IMG/VR virus record: IMGVR_UViG_3300025674_000016
Location: 62,001-126,000 of that record
Direction: 5' to 3' (one strand)
Source: a virus
Length of the DNA: 64,000 bases
In this document: positions 1-10,270 of the stretch, in pieces
Position numbering within the stretch: the stretch's first letter is position 1
Layout: each line of letters opens with the position of its first letter
Notes under the pieces: model-generated
What the model was told of the DNA's origin: nothing
The model's database searches: none
The model's input: the letters and a program-made list of their open reading frames with translations, nothing else
Program-made: the position numbers and the translations under genes

Positions 1-2852
1 TTTTTGAATCCACCGCATATCCAGCCTTTGGCAAGATATTCAAAGAAAGAGTAAAGAAAAATCTAACAATCTCAGATGTATCATCTTATTTCTCAGATCT
101 TTACCTATCCAGAAGCAAAGACGATAGCGCAACTTTATTCTTTTCTTTTAATTTTGATAAGTTTGCAAAAGAAAACACAACCTATCCAAACTTACTATCC
201 TCTATGCCAAGCTTATTGGCCGAAAATTTTGAGATTTTAAATTTAAAAATAATAAGAAGAAGAGTTCAGAAGCCAAGCAACTTTAAAAATAGTGAAATAG
301 GATTCGAAGTTGACAGCAGAGAAATACATATATTCGATAAAGAACAAGTAGAGTCCACAGTAATACAGGCCAAGCAAGTTGGATCTTCAATACCCTCTTT
401 AGAGGGCGCTATTTTTGGAAATTCAATTAGAGAGCTAAGAGCCACTCAAGAAATTGGAGTAAGATGCTTCTCGGTGAAAGACAGGTCCATAGGATCTTCT
501 ACTGATGGTTTTTATCAATATGGCGTCGAAATACAAGTAAGAGATTCTTTGGCAGACTTTTTAAATTCCAAACTCGCACAACTTGTTCAAGAAAGAAAAA
601 ACCTTTATAATTATTTTGTGGATGCATCGCGCCCATTTGGATCTCATAGAGATCCAGAAGAGTTACCAAGAGACCCACACGTTAATGTTCTTAGGCGATC
701 CATTTCAAGCGAACCAGAAGAAGAAGAAAGAGGAAACTATAATCTATACACGAACCGCTTTACCCAAGGGTTTATTGAAAAAATTGAATCAGATTACGCA
801 ACAAGAGAAAACCAGAAGCCTTGGATAAGAGCAACTTCTTTGATGACAGAAATACTCTTAATCTTATCTGGTGAATCTATAGGCACAGGGACTGATTTTA
901 ATTATTTATTTGCAAGAGATATATGGACCCTATGTTCCCCGCAAACTGGTACGCCTGACGGAATTCAAACAGTTATTGGTCTTTTAGATCGGATAATCAG
1001 CAGAATGAGCAATATGTTGGGAGCCAGCCACTCAACAGTAACTGAGGACTCTACTGGTGCGACTAGAAGAAATAGTTTAGATGGCGGGGGATCTAGCTCT
1101 TCTTCTTCCGAGGCAAAGAAGAATATTCATACAATAAAATATTATTTTAATAATGCAATTTTTGATTCAAATATAATGAAGCAAACTGGTTTTCACTTCT
1201 TGCCTAGGGTCGGACAAAATGCAAGTGATTTTATTAGCGAAGGTTTTGCGGGAACAACAACTCTAACCTCTGGGCAGTTTAGAGGTAGACATGTAACAGA
1301 GGTTTTGAAATATTTTAATGATCTGAACCCGCAACTTTCCACAGAAGAGGTGACTGATTTTGAACTTATTCAAATGCTAGTAAATATTAATCCATCTAGC
1401 TTTAGTTACTTATCTACATCTACAGTCATGACAAACGGACAATCTTTCTTCTTGGACGGAGAAAGCTCAGACGATAATATTGCTATTTTGGCTAGCAATA
1501 TTATGAACCTTAAGTCGCCCCCAAACGAACCAAAAAGGATGCTCTCTCCAGTCGGCAGAAGCGCGAACGAATGGAATGAAATAACGACCTTAAAAGATAG
1601 AATTATTAGAGACAATTTGATAGATGTGTTAGCCGATAAAAATTGCACAATAGAGACCCCAGCATCACCAGCACTGTTGGTAGAAGATTTAACAATGTCT
1701 CGTTTTCAAACGAGATTGCAGAGAGATAGCGAATCTGACTTATCCGGGCAGAACGTTAATTTTAGAGATTACTTAGGAGAGTCATCTCAAGCCCCAAATC
1801 AATTAAGAGAAAATCTAGATAGAATAATAGATATCCACACCAGAAGAGATGGCGATGTATTCAACCCAGGTGTTATATTTCTAAAATTAATGGTAAACTT
1901 TATTGTTGATAACGAATCTTTATTTAGAGATCTGCCAGGAGGTTCTCTAGGGGACTTATCAGAACTGACGAAGATAGATAATTTTAATTTAAGAAGCGAA
2001 CAGAATGTTCTTAAAAACTATAGATTACCGATACTAGGTGGCTTGCGAAGGGACTACGCAGGCTTTGTACCTAGCTTGCCGTTACAAATAAAGTCACTAT
2101 TTCTAAACTCCAGTTTGTCTGGTAGAGGATTAGTAAAACAACTTGTTCATTCAAATCAAACAGACAATTTTTTTACAGATAAAAACTTTTTAAAAGACCC
2201 CGTTAAAATGATATCATTTTATTTAAAATATATGAGCATAATGGAAATTGAAGTCTTGACTGGGTTTGAGCAAACAATACAACAAATTGAGATACCTTCT
2301 ATTCTTGGAATAAGGGCCAACATACAAACGGATGAGGAAAGCACTGCTTCTAGAACTGACTTTCATATGAAAAGCCCAGTATGGAGGCTCCTTACGAAAG
2401 AGCTATTTTCAACATTTGTAAATGAAGGCATAGAAATGTTTTGCAGAGCCAGACCATATGTTGACTCTCAACTAATGATAAAACCACTAAAAGGACTTCA
2501 ACTACCTGTTTATGATCAGCATTTTATTATCAAGCCGTCATCTAACTTGGTTGGGAATATTAATGTTGCAGATTCAATTGTAAACGAAACTACTTCTCAA
2601 GCTCAAGAGAGAGTCGCTAGAAGGGTAGAAAATGAATTAAGAAATATACAGAATGATCTAATTATTCTAGAAAGAAATATTGTTGGAATGAGAACGGAAT
2701 TTCTTACTACAAATGGTGTTGTTGCAGGAAACACATCTCAAGTTAGACAGTCTGGGACGCAAGATGCTATAGAAAGCAATACACCAAATAACAATCAAGC
2801 TAGTAGCAATGTTACGGCACCTAGAGGCCCAAGCGGAGACTCAGGCTACTAA
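1..2852 (+). CDS. Large virion structural protein, 5' end outside window
   Basis: The reading frame is open from base 3 with no stop before the first internal ATG at 204, so the gene enters from the left and about 950 residues are visible. I do not recognise a named family. The protein is acidic to neutral and Asn/Ser-rich, has no signal peptide or membrane segment, and carries a Ser-rich linker near 1093-1110 and a Gln/Asn/Ser-rich C-terminus. An early stretch resembling a coiled coil (around 540-610) fits a structural role. It is followed after 11 bases by another very large protein of similar composition, then by tail or fibre-type genes. A baseplate or tail-periphery protein is my inference from position and size. 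Confidence 0.6.
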   Translation, partial: FESTAYPAFGKIFKERVKKNLTISDVSSYFSDLYLSRSKDDSATLFFSFNFDKFAKENTTYPNLLSSMPSLLAENFEILNLKIIRRRVQKPSNFKNSEIGFEVDSREIHIFDKEQVESTVIQAKQVGSSIPSLEGAIFGNSIRELRATQEIGVRCFSVKDRSIGSSTDGFYQYGVEIQVRDSLADFLNSKLAQLVQERKNLYNYFVDASRPFGSHRDPEELPRDPHVNVLRRSISSEPEEEERGNYNLYTNRFTQGFIEKIESDYATRENQKPWIRATSLMTEILLILSGESIGTGTDFNYLFARDIWTLCSPQTGTPDGIQTVIGLLDRIISRMSNMLGASHSTVTEDSTGATRRNSLDGGGSSSSSSEAKKNIHTIKYYFNNAIFDSNIMKQTGFHFLPRVGQNASDFISEGFAGTTTLTSGQFRGRHVTEVLKYFNDLNPQLSTEEVTDFELIQMLVNINPSSFSYLSTSTVMTNGQSFFLDGESSDDNIAILASNIMNLKSPPNEPKRMLSPVGRSANEWNEITTLKDRIIRDNLIDVLADKNCTIETPASPALLVEDLTMSRFQTRLQRDSESDLSGQNVNFRDYLGESSQAPNQLRENLDRIIDIHTRRDGDVFNPGVIFLKLMVNFIVDNESLFRDLPGGSLGDLSELTKIDNFNLRSEQNVLKNYRLPILGGLRRDYAGFVPSLPLQIKSLFLNSSLSGRGLVKQLVHSNQTDNFFTDKNFLKDPVKMISFYLKYMSIMEIEVLTGFEQTIQQIEIPSILGIRANIQTDEESTASRTDFHMKSPVWRLLTKELFSTFVNEGIEMFCRARPYVDSQLMIKPLKGLQLPVYDQHFIIKPSSNLVGNINVADSIVNETTSQAQERVARRVENELRNIQNDLIILERNIVGMRTEFLTTNGVVAGNTSQVRQSGTQDAIESNTPNNNQASSNVTAPRGPSGDSGY

Positions 2853-2863
2853 AAGGGAACAAA

Positions 2864-5569
2864 ATGTCCACACAAGATTGCCCACCAGTAATACCCCCAA
2901 GCAATATAGGCGGCGTTGAAACACGGCAAATTGCCACTGAAAGCCCTGCGTCTCTTGCGAGACCTAGAACAATAGGCAAAAATAAAACTGTTATTGATAG
3001 TGAAAATTTTCAAGTTTTTCCAGAAAGAATGTATAGACAAGGGCCAACACCATTTACAGAAGAGAGGCGTGCAGGTGAAATAAGCCAAGAGTGGATTGAT
3101 TATGGGAAATCTGGGTATGATGGCACTAAGATAGAAGATAGATTTAGATTTGAGTCTAGGTGCTTTTGGACAACATTTGAATTTGGGTCATCAAGAACTA
3201 GCGAATCCTTGAGATATCCCTTGAGATATATAGACAATAATATTTTTAACGCTACTAGTGCTGGAACTAAAAATAGATTCGCGTTTAACCTCCAAACAGA
3301 TGAGGTCGAGACCGGTATTACTGGTCCGGAGAAGTGGTATCCTAGCGGTGATTATATTCCTGATATTTTAAAAGATTTCTGCACAAAGCAGCAGTTCAAG
3401 ATTATTAGGAGACTTGAGAATTTTAGAAATGTTACCACGCAATTTAAAACTTATGTTGAAGGAGGAGAAATCGAAGGGTTCTATTTTGAGCCCCTCTTTG
3501 ATAAAACTAAAACCTTCTTTGATCATTGTCACATAACAAATGTACCATTTTTCCCAAAAGAATTGGAAAAGGTAAACAATATAAACAACCCAGCGATAGT
3601 CTCAATAGATTCGGAATATAATTTCAGAATATCAAAATATGAGCAATCAATAAGCAGTATAACGAATGGTGTTAGCAACAACGATGTTCTTCTTCCAAAT
3701 ATGTATGTTTTTTTATTCGACAAAAAAAGAGAAAATTTGGGCCTAGATACATCTATATTTAAGAGTCATTTAACTCTGGGTGGTCTTTTACCAAACGAAA
3801 CCATAGATTCTCACGAAGGTCAATATTTTGATAATTGGGGCAGAGCCTTTTCTGCTGGTAGTGATGATTTTAGACCTATAGCTCAATTACTTTCCAAATA
3901 TAGACTACTTTTCTTATCTCCAAATGATATAGAACTATTTAACAACTACAATGATAAGAGATTCTTGTTCCCAATGTATGTTGATTTGCAGTTCTCGACA
4001 GATAGAGAAACTTTCATAGCAGACGCTATAAGAGAATCACAACTTACGATTGCCCTTATGAAAGCCGCCAGTTTGAGCGTTGATTCTTCTCTTTGGGGGG
4101 CCTTCCCCTGGACCAAGCACAAAGCAAGAAATAAAAGATTCACAACAGCTACTGAAATATTGTCAACTGTTGGAGCGCCAAGAAAACAAGTTAGAATAAT
4201 AAGAAACAGACAAAAGAAAATATTAGATATTGCTGCTTGGTGGGAAAGATTTAAAGATCTAGAGTGGTATCAATTAGACAACGAAACAGATGAAAGATCT
4301 GTAATTATGAGCACCTCACTACCAGAAGTCTTTATTTCTGAAAATAGTCAATATAACTTTGCAAGAGCAATAATGTCCTTGGTTTTTTCAGGCAAACTAA
4401 GGCAGATATTAAAAGATAGAATAAGAACATTTGAAGAAATAATGACTGGCAAGCCAGCATATTCTGAGACTTTATTTTATAAAATATCAAAATACCAAGA
4501 AGACGCTAACGGATCAATTAGAGGCAGGCCGATTCAAGAAATATTTGTTCCAAATTCAAGTGAGTTAAATATTTTTAGATATATTGATACACAAGTTGCT
4601 TTTGGAAAACAATATAGATACGTTGTTTATGCTTATGATCTTGTGTTAGGTACTGAATACCAATATAAAGTGCCCGATGGTCAAGATGATTTCATGGATG
4701 GTTTCGCCTCGGCTAGAGTAGAAGTCTTTATGAAGCCTTCGATACAACTAGTCGAAAATCCCTTAGTCAGTACAAGAACCAGCGTTACAGATAGGCCGCC
4801 AATGCCACCAGATGTCGATATCATACCTTATAAAAATGTAAACAATGAAATATTATTCAATTTTAATAGTGTGATTGGAGAGATGACAGCAATGCCCATA
4901 GCATTTACGCCCGAAGATGTTCAAGCTATTGCAAAAATAAGACAAAATAGAGGATTGAGTGCAAACTCCCCAATTGAATTTAAGACAGACGATCTATTAG
5001 ATTATATAGAAATATACAGAACTACGTTTAGGCCAACGAGATATTCTGATTTTGCTAACTTTTTTCACAACTCTGTTGAATCGGACCTAAATGCATCGGC
5101 CAGAGATGACTTTAACCAAGATTCATCAACATTTAAACTATCAGCTACTTCAATTGTTGATGAGTTGAGGCCAAATGTAAAATACTATTATACATTCAGG
5201 GCGGTCGATATAAGAGGAAATAAGTCAAACCCAACTCCTGTCTACTTAGTAGAGATGGTGAGTAGAGATGGCGTTGCTTATCCTAGAGTAAAGATTGTGG
5301 ACATGAAGCCAGTAATGCCAGAAAAATCCACAAAACAGATGAAAAAATATATTAAAATAGCTCCGTCCGTAATTCAGACAGAACCGAATTTTTCAAACAT
5401 GGAAGAATCCTCAACAGCCGCCGATTTGAATTTATCTCTGGGGAACGTGGAAGATTCTTTATTTGCCAAGCATCCACAAAAAAATAAAATAAAAGTTAGA
5501 TTAACCTCAAAAGAGACAGGAAAGAAAATAGATGTTAATTTAAACTTTACTCACAAACATAATAGATAA
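2864..5569 (+). CDS. Large virion structural protein, fibronectin-like C-terminal part
   Basis: A 901-residue protein with no enzyme motif I recognise. The C-terminal third (about residues 690-810) contains a pattern like fibronectin type III strands (PNVKYYYTFRAVDIRGN, followed by NPTPVYLVEM), and about residues 570-600 have a similar YRYVVYAYD strand, so Ig/FnIII-like folds are likely. These domains are frequent in tail and baseplate surface proteins. The extreme C-terminus is Lys-rich. The ATG is preceded by AAGGGA. It lies in one operon with the preceding giant gene. Baseplate or tail-surface component is inferred from context. Confidence 0.6.
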   Translation: MSTQDCPPVIPPSNIGGVETRQIATESPASLARPRTIGKNKTVIDSENFQVFPERMYRQGPTPFTEERRAGEISQEWIDYGKSGYDGTKIEDRFRFESRCFWTTFEFGSSRTSESLRYPLRYIDNNIFNATSAGTKNRFAFNLQTDEVETGITGPEKWYPSGDYIPDILKDFCTKQQFKIIRRLENFRNVTTQFKTYVEGGEIEGFYFEPLFDKTKTFFDHCHITNVPFFPKELEKVNNINNPAIVSIDSEYNFRISKYEQSISSITNGVSNNDVLLPNMYVFLFDKKRENLGLDTSIFKSHLTLGGLLPNETIDSHEGQYFDNWGRAFSAGSDDFRPIAQLLSKYRLLFLSPNDIELFNNYNDKRFLFPMYVDLQFSTDRETFIADAIRESQLTIALMKAASLSVDSSLWGAFPWTKHKARNKRFTTATEILSTVGAPRKQVRIIRNRQKKILDIAAWWERFKDLEWYQLDNETDERSVIMSTSLPEVFISENSQYNFARAIMSLVFSGKLRQILKDRIRTFEEIMTGKPAYSETLFYKISKYQEDANGSIRGRPIQEIFVPNSSELNIFRYIDTQVAFGKQYRYVVYAYDLVLGTEYQYKVPDGQDDFMDGFASARVEVFMKPSIQLVENPLVSTRTSVTDRPPMPPDVDIIPYKNVNNEILFNFNSVIGEMTAMPIAFTPEDVQAIAKIRQNRGLSANSPIEFKTDDLLDYIEIYRTTFRPTRYSDFANFFHNSVESDLNASARDDFNQDSSTFKLSATSIVDELRPNVKYYYTFRAVDIRGNKSNPTPVYLVEMVSRDGVAYPRVKIVDMKPVMPEKSTKQMKKYIKIAPSVIQTEPNFSNMEESSTAADLNLSLGNVEDSLFAKHPQKNKIKVRLTSKETGKKIDVNLNFTHKHNR

Positions 5570-5589
5570 AGAGAAAACAACTAAAAACA

Positions 5590-5597
5590 ACTATTTA
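5590..5597 (+). promoter_or_regulatory. Candidate late promoter element ACTATTTA
   Basis: ACTATTTA lies in the 51-base gap before the gene at 5621, 31 bases from its ATG. The same octamer occurs in five other intergenic gaps of this window in the same orientation and at similar distance from start codons. By position it could be a -10 type element; it does not match the T4 late consensus TATAAATA. Confidence 0.45.
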
Positions 5598-5620
5598 ATA
5601 GGTAGTAAGGAGACTAAAAC

Positions 5621-6541
5621 ATGGGTTTTTTAGATAATTCTGGTGATATAATACTAGATGCCGTTCTAACCGATACTGGTAGAATGAGGCTGGCCAAAGG
5701 CGATGGAACTTTTAGAATTGCAAAATTTGCTTTAGGTGATGATGAAATTAATTATGAATCTTATAATAAAAACCATCCAAGCGGCTCAGCATATTTTGAT
5801 CTTGAAGTCCTTCAGACACCTGTTTTTGAAGCTTTCACAAACAACACAAGCAATTTAAAAAGCAAACTAATTTCAATTGCAAGAACAAATCTTCTTTATC
5901 TTCCGGTTCTTAAAATGGATAATCAAACTCAAAACACTAAACCGGAATCTATCAATAGCTTTAATCTCCACTTAGTTGCTGTTGACGAAGAAACAGAAGA
6001 TGCCCTCGGCCTAACTAAAATAGGCTTGTTGGCTGGCGTTACCTTGGCGTCTAGTGATAATTTTATCAGGGTGGATCAAGGACTAGATACAGATGAAATT
6101 TCATATAGTTTTACAATAGATGCGGATTTATATGAATCACAATATATACTAGAAATAGACAATAGATTGGGCCAGATCGTAACCAAACAGGGAGGAATAA
6201 CTCGCGTTTCGTTTATTGATGATGATAACATAGCGAGCTACTATTTCTCACAGGGAACAGATACTGCTTTAATTAGCTCAATAGGCCAATCTAGCGAGCA
6301 AGACTCGCAAGTCATAGATGGGCCAAGAGGATCGCGCATTGAATTTAAAATTAAATCCTCAATAGAACTAACAACTAGTAACTTTTTATTTACACAACTA
6401 GGCGGAAGAGTAGATGTTACTGGTGCTTCCCCCGGCACGGGTTTAACTAATGCTTATTATATTGACAGCACTGTTAGAGTAACTGGTGCAACCACAGGCT
6501 ATAGAATTGATATACCAATCAGATTTATCAAAAAAGCATGA
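5621..6541 (+). CDS. Conserved-type virion protein (GDIILDAVLTDTGR)
   Basis: A 306-residue protein beginning MGFLDNSGDIILDAVLTDTG, with the segment FALGDDEINYE at about residues 37-47. This kind of N-terminus is familiar from structural proteins of marine T4-like and giant phages, but I cannot give it a function. The rest looks beta-rich, with repeated Ser/Thr/Gly stretches typical of tail fibres or tail decoration. A candidate late promoter element lies 31 bases upstream and AAGGAG precedes the ATG, so it starts its own transcription unit. It leads into the two paralogous genes downstream. Confidence 0.55.
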   Translation: MGFLDNSGDIILDAVLTDTGRMRLAKGDGTFRIAKFALGDDEINYESYNKNHPSGSAYFDLEVLQTPVFEAFTNNTSNLKSKLISIARTNLLYLPVLKMDNQTQNTKPESINSFNLHLVAVDEETEDALGLTKIGLLAGVTLASSDNFIRVDQGLDTDEISYSFTIDADLYESQYILEIDNRLGQIVTKQGGITRVSFIDDDNIASYYFSQGTDTALISSIGQSSEQDSQVIDGPRGSRIEFKIKSSIELTTSNFLFTQLGGRVDVTGASPGTGLTNAYYIDSTVRVTGATTGYRIDIPIRFIKKA

Positions 6542-6558
6542 TAAAATAGAGGAATAAA

Positions 6559-7641
6559 ATGGCTACCACTTTTAAAACATTGACAAATAATGATGTAACT
6601 AGCACAAGGACTTTGCTACACGAGGCTATTCCAATTACTGGCACAATAGTCTCTGGTACATATGATGAGTCGGCTACCGCTACTTCAAACATTAAAAATT
6701 ATTCTCATGGACTATTCCAGTCTGTATATGATTATCCATATTTAAGTTCTTCTGCAAATCAGATTTTTGATCTTACTGTTGGTTATTCAAGTGATTCTGG
6801 GCTGTCTGGCTCTAGTGCTGGGCACACGCAGAATGCAAAGAAAATTAATCTATATAATCAAATGGCTCAAGTTCTAGTTGGATTTGATGAAAACGGCAAT
6901 ATTCAGAATTTTGATAGAGATGGAGATCTAACGGCGGGAAACAAGATAACAGAAGCCGTTTTTATTAACTTTGCAAGGCTGCTGACAAAAGACGAAATCA
7001 AAAAAGAATCTTTTACTTTAAAAGTTTTAACGGGAAGCACAACAACTGCTCCAACCGACTTGTTGACAATAAGTGACTATGGAGCAGCAACAGCATATAA
7101 AATTAACTCACCTGCTGGTGAATATGGCGTTTTGTATACTTCATCTGCCACACCAAATTCTAATTCTGGTGTTGGACTGATCTATTATCAAGCTGGTGTT
7201 GCTGTATTGACTGCCTCGATATTTTCTGACGATCCTAGCAGCCCAACAACCTTCTGTGACTTCGGCTCACCAGCAGATTTTAAAACCTCTGCTGAGGGTG
7301 GGATCGAAGCAGCACTTACTGGGTCGAGCATAACCGGATCGGCAGACGGATTAAGAAACAGGTTGAATAATTTACAATTCAACAACACAACAGAACTAAA
7401 CAGTACAATCTATTTCTGCCGAGCAAATCATAATGATTTTAATTATAGCTCAAACCCAACTTATTTAAACGGCAGTAAATTAAGAGTTAAAAACAACTCT
7501 ATGGATTCGCCAGTTAGCTATATAACAACAGTTGGGCTTTATTCAGCAGACAACGAGCTTTTAGCAGTTGCAAAGCTATCAGAGCCTATTAAAAAAACCC
7601 CAGAAACAGAATTAACTTTAAGAGTTAGGCTAGATTATTGA
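6559..7641 (+). CDS. Tail/fibre-type structural protein, paralogue 1
   Basis: A 360-residue, Ser/Thr/Gly/Asn-rich, beta-type protein. Its last 50 residues (YITTVGLYSADNELLAVAKL then SEPIKKTPE) match the end of the next gene product (ISRIGIYDEDKNLIAIAKLA, TPVRKREAD), and both carry a NYSSN motif about 60-110 residues earlier, so the two genes share a C-terminal domain and arose by duplication. An AGAGGA ribosome site precedes the ATG. The role as fibre or tail-periphery protein is inferred from composition and position between large virion proteins. Confidence 0.55.
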   Translation: MATTFKTLTNNDVTSTRTLLHEAIPITGTIVSGTYDESATATSNIKNYSHGLFQSVYDYPYLSSSANQIFDLTVGYSSDSGLSGSSAGHTQNAKKINLYNQMAQVLVGFDENGNIQNFDRDGDLTAGNKITEAVFINFARLLTKDEIKKESFTLKVLTGSTTTAPTDLLTISDYGAATAYKINSPAGEYGVLYTSSATPNSNSGVGLIYYQAGVAVLTASIFSDDPSSPTTFCDFGSPADFKTSAEGGIEAALTGSSITGSADGLRNRLNNLQFNNTTELNSTIYFCRANHNDFNYSSNPTYLNGSKLRVKNNSMDSPVSYITTVGLYSADNELLAVAKLSEPIKKTPETELTLRVRLDY

Positions 7642-7662
7642 TCTACCCTCTAGGCTTAGTTT

Positions 7663-8826
7663 ATGTCTTATTACAAATTCAAGAAAAATGACATATTCTA
7701 TAATAGAATAAAAGCTCATCCATCCGTTGACTTTACAATTCATAGTGGAAATATTTATTATAATAATAGAAATATGGAGTCTGGCTCTAATGCAGACCCC
7801 GTCCTCCATGTCCCCAACGGACATATCTCTTTATATGAAATAAATGTTGATAGACCCTCTGGTGGTTTGATCTACCCTTTCGTATCTAAGGGAGGTTCTT
7901 TAACTTCATTTAGAACAGTCAACACTTCTAATTTTAATAGTGATTTTTCATACGGTGACATAATAAGTTCATCTTATCCATTAAGTGCCACGATATCAAG
8001 GGACTATATACCTCAAGCCTCGTCTGATAAAAAGCTAACGGCATTAAGAAACTCAATTAATTACTATAGAAACCTAAGTAGTCATTTCCAATTTTCTGGT
8101 ACTGTTGCTCCTAATCACACCAGAGATCTAGCAGATACAAATGTCAATTTAATAAGTATTCCAAGTATATTTTACGGAGCAAAGATAGACCCAGGATCTA
8201 TCGATCTTAAATTTTATGTTACTGGCACCCTTGTTGGCCATGCTAAAGATGAAAGAAGAAACGGAGAGCTAATACAAGTAGGTCCACAGGGTAGCACCAA
8301 CTCAGGGAGTGTTGTTGGTTTTGCCCTATACAACGAAGGTTTTATGTTGCTGACCGCATCACACGCCCTTAGTAGTCACACAGAGGCGTATCCACCTGTA
8401 GGTATCGCTTCGAATCCTAGTTGGGTTAATTTTGCGACCACTGGCAGTATTAGCTCCCCAGCGTCATCAAGTTTTGATATTGGATTTAATGGAACCACAT
8501 TCATACCAACCGTTACAATGCTTGCACACGCAAAAAAAGCAGACCTTAATTACTCAAGTAATATTACTTTTCTAGATCATGATAGTTTCTCAACAGAAAG
8601 TGAATATTCAGAAGGTTCTTTATATAGAGAACCGGAATATAATATTAAAAATACAGTGAAAAGCCCTTATAATGATCCAACTGCTAGTTTTGAAAGACAA
8701 GTTTATATTTCTAGAATTGGAATATATGATGAAGATAAAAATTTAATTGCAATAGCAAAACTAGCAACACCAGTAAGAAAAAGAGAAGCGGATTCATTAA
8801 CCTTTAAACTAAAACTTGATATATGA
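7663..8826 (+). CDS. Tail/fibre-type structural protein, paralogue 2
   Basis: A 387-residue protein paralogous to the preceding product in its C-terminal domain (NYSSNITFL, then IGIYDEDKNLIAIAKLA) but divergent in the N-terminal half, which has its own Tyr/Ser/Asn-rich beta pattern. Such shared tail-end domains with variable fronts are typical of phage proteins that dock at one site and present different surfaces. Its stop codon overlaps the ATG of the RuvC-like gene (ATGA at 8823), so structural and recombination genes are translationally coupled here. Confidence 0.55.
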   Translation: MSYYKFKKNDIFYNRIKAHPSVDFTIHSGNIYYNNRNMESGSNADPVLHVPNGHISLYEINVDRPSGGLIYPFVSKGGSLTSFRTVNTSNFNSDFSYGDIISSSYPLSATISRDYIPQASSDKKLTALRNSINYYRNLSSHFQFSGTVAPNHTRDLADTNVNLISIPSIFYGAKIDPGSIDLKFYVTGTLVGHAKDERRNGELIQVGPQGSTNSGSVVGFALYNEGFMLLTASHALSSHTEAYPPVGIASNPSWVNFATTGSISSPASSSFDIGFNGTTFIPTVTMLAHAKKADLNYSSNITFLDHDSFSTESEYSEGSLYREPEYNIKNTVKSPYNDPTASFERQVYISRIGIYDEDKNLIAIAKLATPVRKREADSLTFKLKLDI

Positions 8827-9362
8827 TTTTAGGATTAGATATTTCCTCATCAATTACCGGCGTGTCTATTGTTGACAACACTGGTGCAATAATCTACTGT
8901 GACCATATCGATACAAGAAATAAAAATAAGTTTCCAACCCTCTTGGACAAAGGACGATATTTAAAAGAGCAATTACAAAAAATAAAAGAACTTTATAATA
9001 TAGAAGAAATTTATATTGAAGAAAGCCTCCAAACATTTAGATCTGGCTTCTCTTCAGCAAAAACACTATCGACACTTGCAAAAATAAATGGTATTGTATC
9101 CTACTTGTGCCTTGAGGTCTTTGACCTTCATCCAACGCACATAGGCGCAACATCAGCTAGAAAGCTTTGTGGAATCAAAGTTCCACGAGGCACTAAAGCA
9201 AAACAGTTCGTTATGGACTTCCTGCTTGACAGTGATCCCACGTTCGTGGTAGAGTCTACGAGAAACGGAAACCCCAAACCCGGTTTCTATGACAGAGCAG
9301 ATTCACTGATCATCGCAAGAGCAGGACTAGAACTTTGCAAACAGAAAAAATCAAAATCCTAA
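8823..9362 (+). CDS. RuvC-like Holliday junction resolvase (RNase H fold)
   Basis: A 179-residue protein beginning MILGLDISSSITGVSI, the first beta hairpin of RuvC-type RNase H-fold nucleases with catalytic Asp6. Further acidic residues sit at the expected places: Glu66/Glu67 in YIEES, and Asp157 and Asp160 in YDRADSLIIA. The family cuts four-way junctions. In a T4-type phage such an enzyme would resolve branched replicative DNA before packaging, the job done in T4 by endonuclease VII. It overlaps both neighbours and precedes the primase and the recombination nuclease, which fits that role. No T4 gp49-like gene is visible in the window. Confidence 0.8.
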   Translation: MILGLDISSSITGVSIVDNTGAIIYCDHIDTRNKNKFPTLLDKGRYLKEQLQKIKELYNIEEIYIEESLQTFRSGFSSAKTLSTLAKINGIVSYLCLEVFDLHPTHIGATSARKLCGIKVPRGTKAKQFVMDFLLDSDPTFVVESTRNGNPKPGFYDRADSLIIARAGLELCKQKKSKS

Positions 9363-10270
9363 AAAACACACTCGGCGGATACACAAGGCAAGGCAAGGAG
9401 CTTATGTTTCATTGCCCCAAGTGTGATCACCACAAAAACAAGCTTTCGGTCAATCTCGATAAAAACTGCTTTAAGTGTTGGGTCTGCGATTATTCAGGAC
9501 GAAAGATAAGCAGGCTGATTCGAAATCATGGCTCATTCTTTGACTACAAAGAGTGGAGAAAGTACGACGACCAGATCGAGCTTTCAGATTTTGATAAATT
9601 GCTTGAGATCTTTGAAGAGGAAGGCGAGCCAACTCTTGATTTGCCAAAAGAGTTTACTTCTCTAGTGGGTGACAATATTTTATTTAGTTCCCTCAACGCT
9701 AGAAAATATCTCAAAGATCGTGGAGTATCCAAGATGGATATCCAGAAGTATATGATGGGGCACTGCCCAAGCGGTAAATATCAAGATTACGTTGTTATCC
9801 CGTCGTTCAATATGCAAGGTGATGTTAATTTTTATGTTACCAGAAACTATAAAGGCGGGTGGCCTAACTATCTCAATCCAAGAGTTCCAAAGAACAGGAT
9901 CATCTTCAACGAGTTGTTTATTGATTTCCATCAAGAAATCACAGTTGTAGAGGGTGTTTTTGATGCAATTAAGGCTGGCAGCAATAGCGTGCCGCTGTTG
10001 GGGTCGTCTTTCTCTGAGGAATCGAAATTATTCCAAAAAATCGTTCTCTACGATACACCTGTCTATTTGGCACTAGATCGAGATGCGGAGGCAAAATCAA
10101 TCAAGATTATTAAGAAACTTTTAAACTATGGCATCGAAGTGTACAAGGTTGATACTTCGGGCTTTAGAGATGTTGGCGAGATGACAAAAGAACAGTTTAA
10201 GACAAGAAAAGAAAATGCAATGCTTATGGACCAAGAAAACACTTTGCTTTATGAGGTGCTATCGGTATGA
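9335..10270 (+). CDS. DNA primase, CHC2-type zinc finger plus Toprim
   Basis: A 311-residue primase. The N-terminus has a zinc-ribbon pattern with Cys27-x2-Cys30 and Cys45-x2-Cys48 (plus Cys51). The Toprim core shows VVEGVFDA with Glu206 and LALDRDAE with Asp248/Asp250, the metal ligands of the DnaG/Toprim family. It would make RNA primers together with the DnaB-like helicase encoded near 61 kb. The start is a TTG inside the RuvC-like gene, preceded by AGCAGGA. It overlaps the next gene by ATGA, so RuvC-like, primase and SbcDC form one coupled operon. Confidence 0.85.
   Translation: MQTEKIKILKNTLGGYTRQGKELMFHCPKCDHHKNKLSVNLDKNCFKCWVCDYSGRKISRLIRNHGSFFDYKEWRKYDDQIELSDFDKLLEIFEEEGEPTLDLPKEFTSLVGDNILFSSLNARKYLKDRGVSKMDIQKYMMGHCPSGKYQDYVVIPSFNMQGDVNFYVTRNYKGGWPNYLNPRVPKNRIIFNELFIDFHQEITVVEGVFDAIKAGSNSVPLLGSSFSEESKLFQKIVLYDTPVYLALDRDAEAKSIKIIKKLLNYGIEVYKVDTSGFRDVGEMTKEQFKTRKENAMLMDQENTLLYEVLSV

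Noticed and set aside
204-2852. Start of the first gene at ATG 204
   Set aside because: The frame is open to the left edge with protein-like codons and no ribosome site before 204, so the gene is treated as cut by the window.
3934-3941. ACTATTTA inside the gene at 2864
   Set aside because: Coding position, no gene start downstream; treated as chance occurrence. A second coding copy lies at 27013-27020.
9226-9249. TTGACA with a TAGAGT 18 bases on, inside the RuvC-like gene
   Set aside because: Poor -10 match and lies in conserved coding sequence; the primase is already coupled by overlap.
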